From Chloroflexota bacterium (GTDB taxonomy: Bacteria; Chloroflexota; Anaerolineae; Promineifilales; Promineifilaceae): a stretch of DNA of 37,389 nt. The stretch is from assembly GCA_020629055.1 (NCBI GenBank), contig JAHDEB010000040.1, positions 1 through 37,389 on the forward strand, read 5' to 3'. A program made the position numbers and the translations under genes. Shown here piece by piece: positions 7,798-18,317 of this stretch. Position 1 is the stretch's first letter, and each line of letters begins with the position of its first letter. The notes below the pieces were generated by a model. It made no database searches. It worked only from the letters and a program-made list of their open reading frames with translations, and was not told where the DNA came from.

Positions 7798-10791
7798 ATG
7801 TCTGAACCGCTAAGTTTCAACGACGTGATTCTGCGTCTACAAGAATTTTGGAAAGATCATGGGTGCGTCATCGCCCAGCCATACAACGTGCAGGTCGGGG
7901 CCGGAACGATGAACCCGGCGACTGTGATGCGCGTTTTGGGTCCAGAGCCATGGAACGTCGTTTATGTCGAACCTTCTGTCCGGCCGGATGACGGCCGCTT
8001 TGGCGAAAACCCGAACCGGCTGCAAATGCACCATCAGCTACAGGTTATTTTGCAGCCAGATCCCGGCAACCCGCAGGAGCTCTATTTGCAGTCGCTTGAA
8101 GCGATCGGCATTAACCGGAAAGAGCACGACCTGCGTTTTGTTGAGGACAACTGGGAATCACCCGCTTTGGGTGCGTGGGGACTTGGTTGGGAAGTGTGGT
8201 TAGATGGTCAAGAGATTAGCCAGTTCACCTATTTTCAGCAGGCAGGCAGCATGGATCTTGACCCTGTGGCTGTGGAGCTGACCTACGGGTTAGACCGAAT
8301 TATTTCAACACTGCAAGGGGTTGATAGCGTTTGGGACATCCATTATGGAAACGGTGTGGGGTATGACAAAGTGTTGCTTAGATCAGAGATCGAACACAGC
8401 GAATACTACTTCAACGTAGCGGATGAAAACGCTTTGCGCCAAACATATGATATTTACGAGCGGGAAGCGGGTAACTGTTTAGAGCATGGGCTGGTGATTC
8501 CGGCACACGATTACAACCTGAAATGTTCCCATCTGTTTAACGTGTTGGACACCCGCGGAGCGGTCGGTGTGACCGAACGAGCCAACTATTTCCGGCGTAT
8601 GCGGAATATGTCACGCGCAATTTCTAAACAATATGCGGCCCAACGAGAAGAAATGGGGCATCCGCTAAAAGAGATAAAAACAAACGGGTGGCAGGCACAA
8701 CCGTTAGAAACTGCGGCACCGGTTGAAACAACGATTACCGATGGCACACACACATTTGTGCTTGAGATCGGATCGGAAGAGCTACCGGCCCAAGATGTGC
8801 CAAATGCGGTTGGTCAGCTCGAAAAGTCGATCCCAGCTTTACTCAAAGAGCTACGCATTAGCTACAATAAAGTTTACGTGTTTGGTACACCGCGCCGGTT
8901 GTCGGTCATTGTTTCAGGGATGGCGGCGCGCCAAACTGATTTTGAAAGTGAAGTGACCGGTCCACCCGCCGACCGTGCGTTTGACGCGGACGGAAACCCG
9001 ACTAAAGCGGGTATCGGCTTTGCCAAAGGGAAAGGGCTGGATGTTTCGGCATTACGCATCAAAGAAGATGGGAAACGGCGCTATGTTGTCGCTACCGTTT
9101 TTGAGGAAGGTCAGCCGGTCCAAACGGTTTTGGCTGAAAATCTTGCTGGCATTGTCGCCGGAATTAAGTTCCCGAAAGCGATGCGCTGGAACGCCAGCAA
9201 TATCGCTTATTCACGGCCGTTACGCTGGTTTGTAGCCCTTTATGGCCCGGACCAAGTTAGCTTCGAATATGCCGGTATCGCCAGCGGCCGGACAAGTCGC
9301 GGCTTGCGGCCCGAAAGCTCACCAGAGATTGTGGTTGATAACGCCGCCAACTATGAAAAAATGATGGCCGCCCATGGGATTGTGATTGACGCCAGCAAGC
9401 GTAAACACATTATCGCCAGCGTAGCGAAACAATCGGCCGAAGAAATCGGCGGCACCATTCCTGATGATGCCGGATTGTTAGAAGAAGTCACCTACTTGAT
9501 CGAACGGCCGACCGTTTTTGTCGGATCATTCGAAGACCGCTTTTTGCAACTGCCGGACGAAGTGCTGGTAGCCGTGATGCGTAAGCATCAACGGTACTTC
9601 CCCGTTTACGACAAGGCTGGAAAATTACTGCCCAACTTTATCGGCGTACGCAATGGGGATAGCGAGCATTTAGACAAAGTGGTGCATGGGAACGAACAGG
9701 TGATTCGCGCTCGTTTTTCTGATGCTGTTTTCTTCTACGACAATGACAAAGAGAAAAAGATCACTGATTTCTTGCCCGAGCTCGATAAGCTGACATTCCA
9801 AGGCGACTTGGGATCGATGCTGGACAAAACCCATCGTTTAGAAAAATTGATCGACCCGGTGGCCAACATGCTTGGGTTAAATGATGCTGATAAAGCGACG
9901 GCTGCACGTGCAGCATCCTTAGCGAAAGCGGACTTGGGCAGCAACATGGTTGTTGAAATGACTTCGTTGCAGGGGATTATGGGTGGTAACTATGCCCGTA
10001 TGAGCGGCGAAAGTTCTTCAGTTGCTGATGCTATCGCTGAGCAATATAACGGGGTATCGCAAACGAAAGCGGGGATGGCGGTCGCTATCGCTGACCGTTT
10101 GGACAGTTTGACCGGCCTGTTTGCGGCCGGACTGGCCCCCAAAGGATCTAACGACCCGTTCGCTCTGCGCCGGGCGGCGATTCATATTGTTGAAAATTTA
10201 ATCGCTAATAAAGTGAGCTTAGACTTGCGAGACGGGATCAAAGCGGCCGCAGCCTTAATGCCAGAAAGCGACAAAATTAACGCGGGTTGGGATCAGCAAA
10301 AAGGGACGATGGCCTTTATCCAGGATCGCTTGAGTGTGATTCTAGAAGGCAAAGGCTTTGGCCCCGCACTGGTCCGATCGGTGTTAAGCGAACAGGCACA
10401 TGATCCATTTATGGCATCTCAAGCGGTGGCTGATTTAGACGCAGCGATCAAAGCGGATGGTTGGGAATCGATGTTGGATGCGTATGCGCGCTGCGTGCGT
10501 ATTATTCGTAAAGTCACCGACAAGCACGAGCTGCGTGTCTCTGACCTGACACTCGACCAAGAAAAAGACCTTGCGGCCGCACTTGGTGGCGCGCAGTTGG
10601 CCGCTGACGGCACAGTCGCCACCTTCGTTGCCAGTTTGTGGCAATTGGCCCCCGCCATTAATAAATTCTTTGATGATGTGATGGTGATGGACGAGGATGA
10701 AAATGTGCGTAATAACCGGCTGGCCTTGATGCAAGGGATTGCGGGATTGGCGAAAGGAATCGCTGACCTTTCTGAACTCGAAGGATTTTAG
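7798..10791 (+). CDS. glyQS: Glycyl-tRNA synthetase, fused alpha and beta subunits
   Basis: This 997-residue protein joins the two subunits of the bacterial heterotetrameric glycyl-tRNA synthetase in one chain. Residues 1-290 match the alpha (GlyQ) catalytic subunit, with [16 protein letters not shown] and F-V-E-D-N-W-E; a linker spans about 291-317. The beta (GlyS) part begins near 318 with G-S-E-E-L-P and continues through an HD-like region to a C-terminal anticodon-binding domain. It charges tRNA-Gly with glycine. Such fusions are known in chlamydiae and some other phyla. No Shine-Dalgarno is visible before the ATG. The 251 bases upstream carry no T-box hallmark sequence that I can see. 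Confidence 0.97.
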   Translation: MSEPLSFNDVILRLQEFWKDHGCVIAQPYNVQVGAGTMNPATVMRVLGPEPWNVVYVEPSVRPDDGRFGENPNRLQMHHQLQVILQPDPGNPQELYLQSLEAIGINRKEHDLRFVEDNWESPALGAWGLGWEVWLDGQEISQFTYFQQAGSMDLDPVAVELTYGLDRIISTLQGVDSVWDIHYGNGVGYDKVLLRSEIEHSEYYFNVADENALRQTYDIYEREAGNCLEHGLVIPAHDYNLKCSHLFNVLDTRGAVGVTERANYFRRMRNMSRAISKQYAAQREEMGHPLKEIKTNGWQAQPLETAAPVETTITDGTHTFVLEIGSEELPAQDVPNAVGQLEKSIPALLKELRISYNKVYVFGTPRRLSVIVSGMAARQTDFESEVTGPPADRAFDADGNPTKAGIGFAKGKGLDVSALRIKEDGKRRYVVATVFEEGQPVQTVLAENLAGIVAGIKFPKAMRWNASNIAYSRPLRWFVALYGPDQVSFEYAGIASGRTSRGLRPESSPEIVVDNAANYEKMMAAHGIVIDASKRKHIIASVAKQSAEEIGGTIPDDAGLLEEVTYLIERPTVFVGSFEDRFLQLPDEVLVAVMRKHQRYFPVYDKAGKLLPNFIGVRNGDSEHLDKVVHGNEQVIRARFSDAVFFYDNDKEKKITDFLPELDKLTFQGDLGSMLDKTHRLEKLIDPVANMLGLNDADKATAARAASLAKADLGSNMVVEMTSLQGIMGGNYARMSGESSSVADAIAEQYNGVSQTKAGMAVAIADRLDSLTGLFAAGLAPKGSNDPFALRRAAIHIVENLIANKVSLDLRDGIKAAAALMPESDKINAGWDQQKGTMAFIQDRLSVILEGKGFGPALVRSVLSEQAHDPFMASQAVADLDAAIKADGWESMLDAYARCVRIIRKVTDKHELRVSDLTLDQEKDLAAALGGAQLAADGTVATFVASLWQLAPAINKFFDDVMVMDEDENVRNNRLALMQGIAGLAKGIADLSELEGF

Positions 10792-10796
10792 TTAAT

Positions 10797-10833
10797 TAAG
10801 ACTTTTTAGGTGTTTAAAACCTGAAAAGTCTTA
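10797..10833 (+). repeat. 3'-end palindrome after glyQS (CCTGAAAAGTC family)
   Basis: Two 15-base arms, TAAGACTTTTTAGGT and ACCTGAAAAGTCTTA, flank a 7-base loop; one pair is a G-T wobble. It begins exactly 5 bases after the glyQS stop codon. No T-run follows. A near-identical palindrome occupies the same position after the sensor kinase gene at 19245-19281. Confidence 0.85.
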
Positions 10834-10842
10834 GCGAGCCAA

Positions 10843-11403
10843 ATGGCACTTACAAACCTTCCCGAAAACCTCCCGATTCCGGCCGACGATGGTGGTGCAG
10901 ATCACCTAACCGGTCTGAGTTTGCCGTCTGTGACGCTAACCGCCACAAACGGCGAGCAAATTACTCTTGACCAAATCAGCGGGCGGGTTGTCATTTACAT
11001 TTATCCGATGACCGGCCGACCGGATGTGGCTCTGCCAGACGGTTGGGAGCAGGTACCGGGGGCACGAGGCTGTACGCCGCAGTCATGCAGTTTTCGGGAC
11101 CATTATCAAGAACTTCAAGCTTTAAACAGCCAAGTGTATGGGCTTAGCACCCAAGACACCGATTATCAAAAAGAGGCGAAAGCACGGCTGCATTTGCCGT
11201 TTGAGATGTTGAGCGATCAAGGGCTAATCTTGCAAGAAAAGCTGAATCTTCCGATGATGGATTCGAGCTTGGTGGCCGGGTTAAAGTTGTACAAGCGGCT
11301 GACGTTGATCGCAGTTGATGGCAAAATCGAAAAGGTGTTTTATCCAGTTTTCCCACCTGATAAAAATATCGACGATGTTTTAGGTTGGTTAAATGGGGAA
11401 TAA
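10843..11403 (+). CDS. Peroxiredoxin, PrxQ/BCP-like
   Basis: This 186-residue thioredoxin-fold protein has the PrxQ-type motif G-C-T-P-Q-S-C with peroxidatic C77 and likely resolving C82 (C-x4-C), then F-R-D-H-Y. It should reduce hydrogen peroxide or organic hydroperoxides in the cytoplasm using a thioredoxin-like donor. The active-site loop differs from textbook BCP in having an extra segment (about 58-75) before the cysteine, so it belongs to a divergent redoxin subgroup. The start lies just after the glyQS 3' palindrome and has no clear Shine-Dalgarno. Its end overlaps the next gene by 11 bases, so the two are coupled. Confidence 0.85.
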   Translation: MALTNLPENLPIPADDGGADHLTGLSLPSVTLTATNGEQITLDQISGRVVIYIYPMTGRPDVALPDGWEQVPGARGCTPQSCSFRDHYQELQALNSQVYGLSTQDTDYQKEAKARLHLPFEMLSDQGLILQEKLNLPMMDSSLVAGLKLYKRLTLIAVDGKIEKVFYPVFPPDKNIDDVLGWLNGE

Positions 11404-12325
11404 CGTGCAGATTCTATCTCGGCCGTTTGGACGGCCGGACGATTTTGAGAAAGTGACACAATTTGTGCAGGCCGTTGCCTTGGCGAGCACAAACTCTACG
11501 CAGCACATTCACGCTGGTGATATCGCGTGGCGCTTCTTTCGTTCTGCTCAATTTGACCCGAAAGCGGCCGTTCAGCTTTGGGAAGAACAGGAGAACGGCA
11601 CTGTCGTCGGACTCGGCTGGTATTCGGCCGCCCACCATGGGCTAGACATGATTATGTTGCCCGACATGCGCGACTGTGGGTTAGATAAACGGATCTTGCG
11701 TTGGGGGGATCAACGCTTTCGCTCCATTCCATTTAAGGATCGTGGCTATGCACAACTCAAGGTGCAGGTCTTGGATTGGGATGCTGAACGGATGACTTTG
11801 CTAAGTGAAGCTGGTTTTCGGCAAGACATGTTTCACTATGTTTGGTATCAACATCAGCTAGAAGAAAAAATCGAAGTTCCCACTTTGCCAGATGGCTATG
11901 AAATTCGAAAAGTCTCTGACTTAGATGTTGCTGCACGCGCCAAGCTGCACAACAAAGCCTTTTTCTCTGGCGATGTTTCGGCCGAAAGTTACTATAAACT
12001 GATGCAAACCGACATTTATCAACGGTCTGCACTCGATTTTGTTGCTGTGGCCCCCAACGGCCGGTTATCAGCATTCGCATTGGGTTGGTTAGATGCGGAG
12101 CGTAAAATCGGTATTTTTGAGCCTGTTGGCACCCATCCTAAAAGACGGCAGTTGGGGCTGGCAAAAGCGTTGCTAACAAGAACGATGCAAGAGATGCAGG
12201 CGGCCGGTATGCGGGCGGCACAAGTGTACACAGAAAGCCCCAACCAGCCGGCCCAAAGACTCTATCGATCAGTCGGTTTCGAGCTATTGGGCAAGCAGTT
12301 CGATTGGCTTAAACGACCAGCCTAA
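11393..12325 (+). CDS. Tandem-GNAT acetyltransferase
   Basis: This is a 310-residue cytoplasmic protein with two GNAT folds. The first (about 8-155) is degenerate, with no clear acetyl-CoA loop but retaining the ending L-L-S-E-A-G-F. The second (about 165-305) carries H-P-K-R-R-Q-L-G-L-A-K-A-L-L and the closing L-Y-R-S-V-G-F, so it is probably the catalytic half. This double layout is common in acetyltransferases of Gram-positives and Chloroflexota; the substrate cannot be inferred. The ATG overlaps the 3' end of the peroxiredoxin gene, pointing to an operon. The gene ends 15 bases from a convergent hydrolase gene. Confidence 0.87.
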   Translation: MGNNVQILSRPFGRPDDFEKVTQFVQAVALASTNSTQHIHAGDIAWRFFRSAQFDPKAAVQLWEEQENGTVVGLGWYSAAHHGLDMIMLPDMRDCGLDKRILRWGDQRFRSIPFKDRGYAQLKVQVLDWDAERMTLLSEAGFRQDMFHYVWYQHQLEEKIEVPTLPDGYEIRKVSDLDVAARAKLHNKAFFSGDVSAESYYKLMQTDIYQRSALDFVAVAPNGRLSAFALGWLDAERKIGIFEPVGTHPKRRQLGLAKALLTRTMQEMQAAGMRAAQVYTESPNQPAQRLYRSVGFELLGKQFDWLKRPA

Positions 12326-12340
12326 ATGGGTCCCTACAGC

Positions 12341-13177
12341 CTATAGCCGAGCTTCCATCCAAGCCAACATGTCATTCATCACCATTTCTTTTTCCGGTTC
12401 GTTGACTAGCTCGTGAAACAAACCATCATATAGTTTTAGCGTTTTGTCAGTAGAGCCGGCCCCATCGTACAAATTTTGACTGCCTGCGGGGGAGGCAATG
12501 CGGTCCGCAGTGCCATGCATAATCAGAACCGGGTTCTTAAACTGAGCCGTCTTTTCGGTAATCGTATTGATCGCTTTTAGCATCTCTGCACCGACACGTG
12601 CCCGAATGCCACCCCGATAGTTGAGCGGGTCATTGTTATATTTTTCAACTTCGATCGGGTCGCGTGAAATTGAACTGCCATCAAGCACTGTGGTTGCCAT
12701 TTTTGGGGCGATGCGGCTGAGCAATTTAGAGATCCGAATTAAGAAGGGGGAGATGTCGTCACCGACAATGACGGCCGGGCCGCTGAGCAGAATGCCGGCT
12801 GTATCAGGATGTTGAGTAATTTCATAATAGCTGGTGATGCATCCGCCCATGCTGTGGCCAAAGATAAAGCAGGGTTTTCCGGCCGCATGCTGTTTCATCT
12901 TGCCATATAAATCGGCAACATCGTCAGTATAATCATCGATAGAAGGGTAAAAGGCGTCTGGGGGGCCATCAACGCTTTTGCCGTGCCCCCGGCCGTCAAA
13001 CGTATAAACGGCATATCCGTTTTCAGTTAGAAACTCAGCCACATGCGCATATCGGCCGCTGTGTTCAGCTAGCCCGTGAACGATAAGCACGGCCGCTTTG
13101 AAATCGTCTGGGATCCATGCTTGCAAATATAGTTCTTCCCCGTCTCGTGTGGTGTGCTTTGTTTCTAAATGAGCCAT
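12341..13177 (-). CDS. Monoglyceride lipase / lysophospholipase-like alpha/beta hydrolase
   Basis: This 278-residue serine hydrolase has the catalytic triad visible as S109 in G-H-S-M-G-G, D225 in H-G-T-A-D-R and H255 in G-L-F-H-E-L. The oxyanion region I-V-H-G-L-A-E-H-S-G-R-Y and the D-G-R-G-H-G-K-S segment are hallmarks of the monoglyceride lipase (PldB/Hydrolase_4) family, which release fatty acids from monoacylglycerols or lysolipids. No signal peptide is present, so it acts in the cytoplasm or at the inner membrane. ATG 13177 has GGAGAGGAAA just upstream, which decides it over a start nine codons earlier. It is convergent with the tandem-GNAT gene. Confidence 0.92.
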   Translation of the reverse strand: MAHLETKHTTRDGEELYLQAWIPDDFKAAVLIVHGLAEHSGRYAHVAEFLTENGYAVYTFDGRGHGKSVDGPPDAFYPSIDDYTDDVADLYGKMKQHAAGKPCFIFGHSMGGCITSYYEITQHPDTAGILLSGPAVIVGDDISPFLIRISKLLSRIAPKMATTVLDGSSISRDPIEVEKYNNDPLNYRGGIRARVGAEMLKAINTITEKTAQFKNPVLIMHGTADRIASPAGSQNLYDGAGSTDKTLKLYDGLFHELVNEPEKEMVMNDMLAWMEARL

Positions 13178-13224
13178 TTTCCTCTCCAAGATGAGCCTGA
13201 TCACTCAATCTGATATGTTGAATG

Positions 13225-13252
13225 TTCAGCCGTTAGCTTTTAAACCTGAAAA
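13225..13252. repeat. Composite fragment of two dispersed intergenic repeats
   Basis: The 17 bases at 13225-13241 are identical to 29060-29076 in the gltB-gltD spacer. The overlapping TTTTAAACCTGAAAA (13238-13252) matches the right arm of the palindromes at 10797 and 19245. It lies between the divergent hydrolase and DJ-1 genes and looks like a junction of two repeat types. It could also be chance for the shorter second part. Confidence 0.55.
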
Positions 13253-13446
13253 TATAATGCTATCTGAAAGGGTGTTTAATGCCAGGTTTAGTGAGATAAT
13301 TTAGAAAACAGGTAATTGTTCAGCAGTTTGGCCCAGTTAGACAAAAGGATCTGTGCTCTGTGGAAAGATGAGCTAAAAACTGGGCCAATCTGGCGAAAAT
13401 AGTTGGGGTGCTGAATAATTTAGGAAATAGATTAGAGAGGATAGAC

Positions 13447-14082
13447 ATGAGTGCTAAGAAAAAAATGATCCTAGGCGCGGTTTTTTATGAAAACTTTGAG
13501 TTGCTCGATATGTACGGGCCGCTCGAAATGTTTGGCATCCTAAATGAAATTGAAATTGTAACCGTTGCTGAAAAAGCAGGGCCGGTAAAGTCTACCCAAG
13601 GGCCTAAAACTGTCGCAGATTTTAGCTTTGATAATTGTCCTCCGCTCGATCTCATCTTAGTACCTGGGGGGATCGGGACGCTGGCTGAATTAAAAAATGA
13701 ACAGATGCTCGAATTTTTGCGCAATCGGAGTCAAACCGCCCGATACACAATGTCTGTGTGTACCGGATCTGCATTGCTGGCAAAAGCGGGGCTACTTGAC
13801 GGCCGTCGGGCGACATCGAATAAGCTTTATTTTGATATGGCCGTCTCTCAGAGTGATCAGGTTGAATGGGTAGCAGAGGCTCGCTGGGTTGAAGACGGCC
13901 CGTTCGTTACCGCCTCGGGCGTTTCGGCCGGTACCGACATGGCGCTGGGCATTGTCTCTAACCTATTCGGCCGAGAACGAGCGGACTGGGCCGCAATGGT
14001 TTCTGAGTATGAATGGAACGATGACGCTGGCCATGACCCTTTTGCTAAATACCTAAATAAAGGGTCAGACTTAAGTGGGTAG
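13447..14082 (+). CDS. DJ-1/PfpI family protein
   Basis: This is a 211-residue cytoplasmic protein with the class-I amidotransferase-like fold. The nucleophile elbow is S-V-C105-T-G-S, the upstream acid region is G-P-L-E at about 24-27, and V-P-G-G-I-G lies at 72-77. The G-L-L-D-G-R-R-A-T segment after the cysteine is typical of the isonitrile hydratase-like and ThiJ-like branch. The reaction could be isonitrile hydration, glyoxalase-type activity or another thiol chemistry; it cannot be decided from sequence. ATG 13447 follows a GAGAGGA ribosome binding site. Its 3' end overlaps the tail of the convergent GT87-like gene by 12 bases. Confidence 0.88.
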   Translation: MSAKKKMILGAVFYENFELLDMYGPLEMFGILNEIEIVTVAEKAGPVKSTQGPKTVADFSFDNCPPLDLILVPGGIGTLAELKNEQMLEFLRNRSQTARYTMSVCTGSALLAKAGLLDGRRATSNKLYFDMAVSQSDQVEWVAEARWVEDGPFVTASGVSAGTDMALGIVSNLFGRERADWAAMVSEYEWNDDAGHDPFAKYLNKGSDLSG

Positions 14083-14961
14083 CGGCGTCGTCAGATAATA
14101 AATGCCGATAACCCAGTTGAGCACAAAAAGAGCCATCGACCAACTGCGCGGGAGTCTGCAGTAGGCAACAAGAAAGATGCCGGTTAGGGAGTATGGGGGA
14201 AAGTATGGGGTAAAAAAGAAGGTTGCTACAGCCGCCCAGGCCCCATCCTTTTGGAGCCATGCGTAGGCGAAAAGCCCCAGACCGATCGGAATACCCCATG
14301 GGTAAAGACTCGTGTCCCGGCCGGTATAAAGTCGACGAGCCATTTCTAGCATGTCTAGTGGCCACATCCACCAAATGATCAGCGTAACAAGCCCTAATCC
14401 CGCCGTAACGCCTAGCAGGGGCCAACGCTGCTTAAAGTTCCACCAGTAGATCGGGATTGCAAAGACAAAGATTTGCGGCTTTGCTGCTACGAACCAAACA
14501 CCTAAATAGCTGCTCCATGTCGACTCTAACGCGAGCAAGCCAAGCCCTAGAATCGGGAGCGCATCAATCTGCCCGTTGATCACCAGTTGAAAAAAAGGGA
14601 CTGATAAAAACGTGAATAGGAATGCATAAAGCTTGCCGCCTAAGCTCTGAATCGTGAAGGCGCAAATCATGACCGTCAGGGCACCGATTAACCCTCGTGC
14701 TAGGTCGATGTCGATTGCGCCAAACGGCCATAGAAAAATAGCGGTCCAAGGTGGGTAGGCATAATGGATACCGGCATCATACGGCGCCCGCACGTGTTGG
14801 GTAATCGGATGGAAGGTGAGCCACCAGTCTGTGACGGCCGGGGCAAAGTTGAGTAAGTAGTAGAGTGTGCCTATGGCGCAGGCTGTAGCGGTCCCCCAAA
14901 ACAAGGAAGAGGCAGAAGATAGTTGTGCAGGACCTCCTGCCTCTATTGGTGAATTAGACAT
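14071..14961 (-). CDS. GT87-like (DUF2029) polytopic membrane glycosyltransferase
   Basis: This is a 296-residue membrane protein with about eight hydrophobic segments. The motif Y-D-A-G-I-H-Y-A-Y-P-P-W about 60 residues in, with its Y-P-P, is typical of GT87/DUF2029 polyprenyl-phosphate-mannose-dependent transferases of the GT-C fold. It is shorter than the usual 380-450 residues, so it may be a compact or divergent member. The ATG at 14961 overlaps the ychF stop by 8 bases (translational coupling); the open frame extends further upstream, but only within ychF coding sequence. The donor is presumably a lipid-linked sugar, the acceptor unknown. Confidence 0.75.
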   Translation of the reverse strand: MSNSPIEAGGPAQLSSASSLFWGTATACAIGTLYYLLNFAPAVTDWWLTFHPITQHVRAPYDAGIHYAYPPWTAIFLWPFGAIDIDLARGLIGALTVMICAFTIQSLGGKLYAFLFTFLSVPFFQLVINGQIDALPILGLGLLALESTWSSYLGVWFVAAKPQIFVFAIPIYWWNFKQRWPLLGVTAGLGLVTLIIWWMWPLDMLEMARRLYTGRDTSLYPWGIPIGLGLFAYAWLQKDGAWAAVATFFFTPYFPPYSLTGIFLVAYCRLPRSWSMALFVLNWVIGIYYLTTPLPT

Positions 14962-16057
14962 TGAACCGGAAGTGCATGACGTCGCCATCTTTGACCACGT
15001 ACTCTTTTCCTTCTGTCCGCATTTCACCGGCTGCTTTTACAGCCGCTTCGCTGCCATGTTTCTGCCAGCTATCAAAGTTGATGACTTCTGCGCGGATAAA
15101 GCCTTTTTCAAAGTCGGTATGGATCACACCCGCAGCGGCCGGTGCTTTCCAGCCATCTTTGATCGTCCATGCACGTACCTCTTTCTCACCGGCCGTAAAG
15201 TAGCTGATCAATCCCAAAGCATGGTAACCCTTGCGAATAATCTGGTCTAGACCACTTTCTTCTACACCCATCTCGGTTAAAAATTCTTGACGTTCTTCAT
15301 CCGTTAGGCCAGCCATATCTTCTTCAAATTTGGCACACAAGATTACAACTTCTGCGTTGTTTTCGGCCGCATATGCTTCCACTTGTTTGACATATTCGTT
15401 TCCATCAACCAAATCATCTTCGCTGACGTTTGCTGCATAAATGACGGTTTTACCCGTTAAAAAGCGCATTTCATGCAGCAATTCGGCAAATAGCGGGTTT
15501 TCCCGATCTGGAAATGATGCGACAGACTTTCCATCGTTGGTATGTTCTTTCAAAGCCTGAGCCAATTCAAGCATCGGCCGTAGCGCTTTATCTGTGCGAG
15601 CAGTCCGGACCAGCCGTTCGATTTTGCGGTCTAGCTGCTCGATATCTGCCAACAACAATTCGGTATTGATAATTTCAATATCTTGAATCGGGTCTGGCCC
15701 ACGTTCATCAACGTGAACAACGTTCTCATCGTCAAAGCAGCGTACGACATGCACAATCGCGTTGGTTTCGCGGATGTTCCCTAAGAACTTGTTCCCCATC
15801 CCCTCACCTTGCGATGCACCTGCCACAAGCCCGGCGATGTCTACAAATTCAATGGTGGAATAGATCGATTTTTGTGGGTTAACCAACTCGATTAATTTAT
15901 CTACCCGGCTGTCGGGTACGGTGACAATCGCTTTGTTCGGTTCGATGGTACAGAACGGGTAGTTAGCCGCTTCTGCGTTTTGCTCTTTAGTAAGCGCGTT
16001 AAATGTTGTACTTTTGCCGACGTTTGGCAGGCCGACGATGCCAATTGCTAATGCCAT
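14954..16057 (-). CDS. ychF: Redox-regulated ribosome-binding ATPase YchF (Obg family)
   Basis: This 367-residue Obg-family P-loop protein is the usual YchF size. The P-loop G-L-P-N-V-G-K-S-T is at 9-17, switch II contains D-I-A-G-L-V, and the base-recognition motif is N-V-S-E instead of N-K-x-D, explaining its preference for ATP over GTP. A helical insert and the C-terminal TGS domain (ending [10 protein letters not shown]) follow. It binds ribosomes and affects translation and oxidative-stress responses in other bacteria. It is the first gene of a two-gene leftward unit with the GT87-like protein, an unusual pairing. Confidence 0.97.
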   Translation of the reverse strand: MALAIGIVGLPNVGKSTTFNALTKEQNAEAANYPFCTIEPNKAIVTVPDSRVDKLIELVNPQKSIYSTIEFVDIAGLVAGASQGEGMGNKFLGNIRETNAIVHVVRCFDDENVVHVDERGPDPIQDIEIINTELLLADIEQLDRKIERLVRTARTDKALRPMLELAQALKEHTNDGKSVASFPDRENPLFAELLHEMRFLTGKTVIYAANVSEDDLVDGNEYVKQVEAYAAENNAEVVILCAKFEEDMAGLTDEERQEFLTEMGVEESGLDQIIRKGYHALGLISYFTAGEKEVRAWTIKDGWKAPAAAGVIHTDFEKGFIRAEVINFDSWQKHGSEAAVKAAGEMRTEGKEYVVKDGDVMHFRFNV

Positions 16058-16303
16058 GATTTTTTAGAAAAGATAGAGACAAGAGAATGGAAGGTAGGGA
16101 TGTTTTAAGCAAATCCGCTACCAAATTCTGACTCGACCGTATCATTTTTGTAAATTTATTTTAGGAGTTTAAAAGGTTGAATGACAGTAATAAGTGCGTT
16201 AAGAGACTCTCTATCCCTATTAACTGTCCCTATCTGACATTAATATTTTAACAGGTGCTTCTTAAGCTGGCATCCCGCAGAGGTGCTATGTATCATCCTG
16301 CTT

Positions 16304-18301
16304 ATGAAATTATCTAAATCGAGACGAGATCAACTGATTCTGTTGACCGTCATGCTTTCCGCCGCCGCGCTACGCTTTATCGGGTTATCTAGCACGCCAC
16401 CCGGGTTAACCCATGACGAAGCGGTCCATGGAATTAGTGCATGGAATATAGTGACCGGCGTTGAACGGCCGATTTATTTTGCTGTTGCCAATGGGCGCGA
16501 ACCGCTGTTTGATTACGTGACCGCGCTTTTGATGGCTGTTTTAGGGCCAACCTGGCTGGCGCCTCGTTTGGTTTCGGCCATGTTTGGCTTGGTGCTGATC
16601 ATCGCCACTTATGCACTGGTTAAAAAACTGTTTTCCGGCCGGGTTGCGCTATTAACCGCCACCATGCTTGGGCTCAGCTTTTGGCCCGTGATGGTCTCTC
16701 GTCATGCGTTACGTACCGTCACCATGCCTGTCTTTTTGGTGCTGGGTATCTATTTTTGGCTGATAGCCACCCGATCAGACCACAATCAAACCAGACGGGT
16801 TCCCACTTGGCTTTTATCTGGCCTCATGTTGGGCCTTTCTTTTTACACTTATATTCCGGCCCGAATCATGTGGCTGCTGCTGCCTGCCGCGCTGCTTTGG
16901 TGGCTGTTGTTTCAACGGCAGAAATTCACTGCGATGTGGCAGCAGACCTTGGCTGCGTTGGGGACGATGGGGGCTGTCGCTTCACCGTTGCTTATCTTCT
17001 TAGCCCGCAACCCTTCGGCCGAAAGTCGTATCCGTGATTTGGCCGGTCCGCTCACCGAAGCGGGGAACGGGAACTGGTCTTTATTGCTCAACAATATCTC
17101 AGAAGGCATTCGCCTGATCGTGACTGTGGGGGATTCAGCGTGGCGCTACAATATCCCTGAACGGCCGATTTTAGCACCGCTTTTTGCCGCCTTTTTTTAC
17201 TTTGGTCTCATCGCTATTTGGTTTTTTAAAAAGGATGAAGAGGTGGCCGGTGACCTGTTTGAAAAACCGGCCGGTTTTATTTTTGCATGGCTATTACTTG
17301 GGTTGATTCCGGTGTTCGTGACCGGGTCATTCTTAGCGACAACCCAAGCGGTAGCGATTATGCCCGTTGTTTATATTTTTCCAGCCGTTTTTCTCGACCG
17401 ATTGTGGGGTTGGTCGTCTGAAAACACCCGTGTTTTGGGCGGGGCGATGCTTCTATTTTTATTCGCTTATTTGGGACTCAACACGGTGCAAACCTATTTT
17501 GTTGATTGGGGATCTCACCCAGAAGTTCGCTTACAGTATGAAACGGCCGTCTTCGATGCGATTTCTGAGCTGGATGAGACGTTTAGCGGATCTGTCGCCC
17601 TGTCAGTTGATGAACCAGGCAGGTATCATGACGGTGCGGTGGCTCAACTGGCCAACAGCGATCCAGACGTAACCATCAAAACGTTCGACGGCCGACAGAG
17701 CCTGTTGATTCCGGCCGGTGAGACTTTTACGCTAATTGACACACAACTGGCCCCATTGTTTATGCTGCCAGCGGCCAATCCTGACACGACTGACGAAGAA
17801 GCAGATGACCCCGCTGACATTGACGGTGTACTGCGTCAAATTGAGCTGAATGGGCCCGACTTGCGCCGAGATTTTACTGATTTCTTGGTGCAATCAAATG
17901 ATGTGATTCAATTTGGAGAGATGATTGATTTGGCCGCATTTCAAGTGCGCCCCGACCCTCAAAATGAGCAGGTCGCGATTATGACCGTGTGGCAGGTTGT
18001 CGAACCACCCGCTGGCGATTTGGTGTTATTTACGCAGATTTTTAGTCGCGATGGCACGATGATTAGTCAGGAAGATTTACTGTCGGCTCCGACCGCTTCT
18101 TGGGGGAAAGATGACACCATTGTGCAGCTGCATCGGCTTGAAGTTCCGGCCGATTTAATCGAAGCGGATAATCCGATCGCGGGCAGCATTATGGATGTTC
18201 AACAACTAATTATCGGATGGTATGATCCGGCTACGGGCGAACGCCTGTTGTTAGACATTAACGACGAACCGGCCGGTGATTTCCTTGAGTTAACCCAATA
18301 G
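16304..18301 (+). CDS. GT-C membrane glycosyltransferase (GT39/ArnT-like) with C-terminal beta domain
   Basis: This is a 665-residue polytopic protein. After the first membrane helix comes P-P-G-L-T-H-D-E with the acidic pair D38-E39, the position of the catalytic Asp/Glu in the first outer loop of GT-C enzymes. About ten more hydrophobic segments follow up to residue 400, then a soluble C-terminal half ending with a beta-rich module (about 545-655) that includes Y-D-P-A-T-G-E-R-L. It should transfer a sugar from a polyprenyl-phosphate donor outside the membrane. It is clearly paralogous to the protein at 24338-26356 (P-P-G, D-E, N-I-P-x-R-P). A GTG at 16283 would add seven residues; the paralogue's N-terminus favours ATG 16304. 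Confidence 0.85.
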   Translation: MKLSKSRRDQLILLTVMLSAAALRFIGLSSTPPGLTHDEAVHGISAWNIVTGVERPIYFAVANGREPLFDYVTALLMAVLGPTWLAPRLVSAMFGLVLIIATYALVKKLFSGRVALLTATMLGLSFWPVMVSRHALRTVTMPVFLVLGIYFWLIATRSDHNQTRRVPTWLLSGLMLGLSFYTYIPARIMWLLLPAALLWWLLFQRQKFTAMWQQTLAALGTMGAVASPLLIFLARNPSAESRIRDLAGPLTEAGNGNWSLLLNNISEGIRLIVTVGDSAWRYNIPERPILAPLFAAFFYFGLIAIWFFKKDEEVAGDLFEKPAGFIFAWLLLGLIPVFVTGSFLATTQAVAIMPVVYIFPAVFLDRLWGWSSENTRVLGGAMLLFLFAYLGLNTVQTYFVDWGSHPEVRLQYETAVFDAISELDETFSGSVALSVDEPGRYHDGAVAQLANSDPDVTIKTFDGRQSLLIPAGETFTLIDTQLAPLFMLPAANPDTTDEEADDPADIDGVLRQIELNGPDLRRDFTDFLVQSNDVIQFGEMIDLAAFQVRPDPQNEQVAIMTVWQVVEPPAGDLVLFTQIFSRDGTMISQEDLLSAPTASWGKDDTIVQLHRLEVPADLIEADNPIAGSIMDVQQLIIGWYDPATGERLLLDINDEPAGDFLELTQ

Positions 18302-18317
18302 GCGGGCCGGTCTTCGA

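Noticed and set aside
14962-15027. Longer N-terminus for the GT87-like protein
   Set aside because: These 22 codons are out-of-frame ychF coding sequence and do not look like a membrane protein; the ATG at 14961 overlaps the ychF stop in a normal coupling arrangement.
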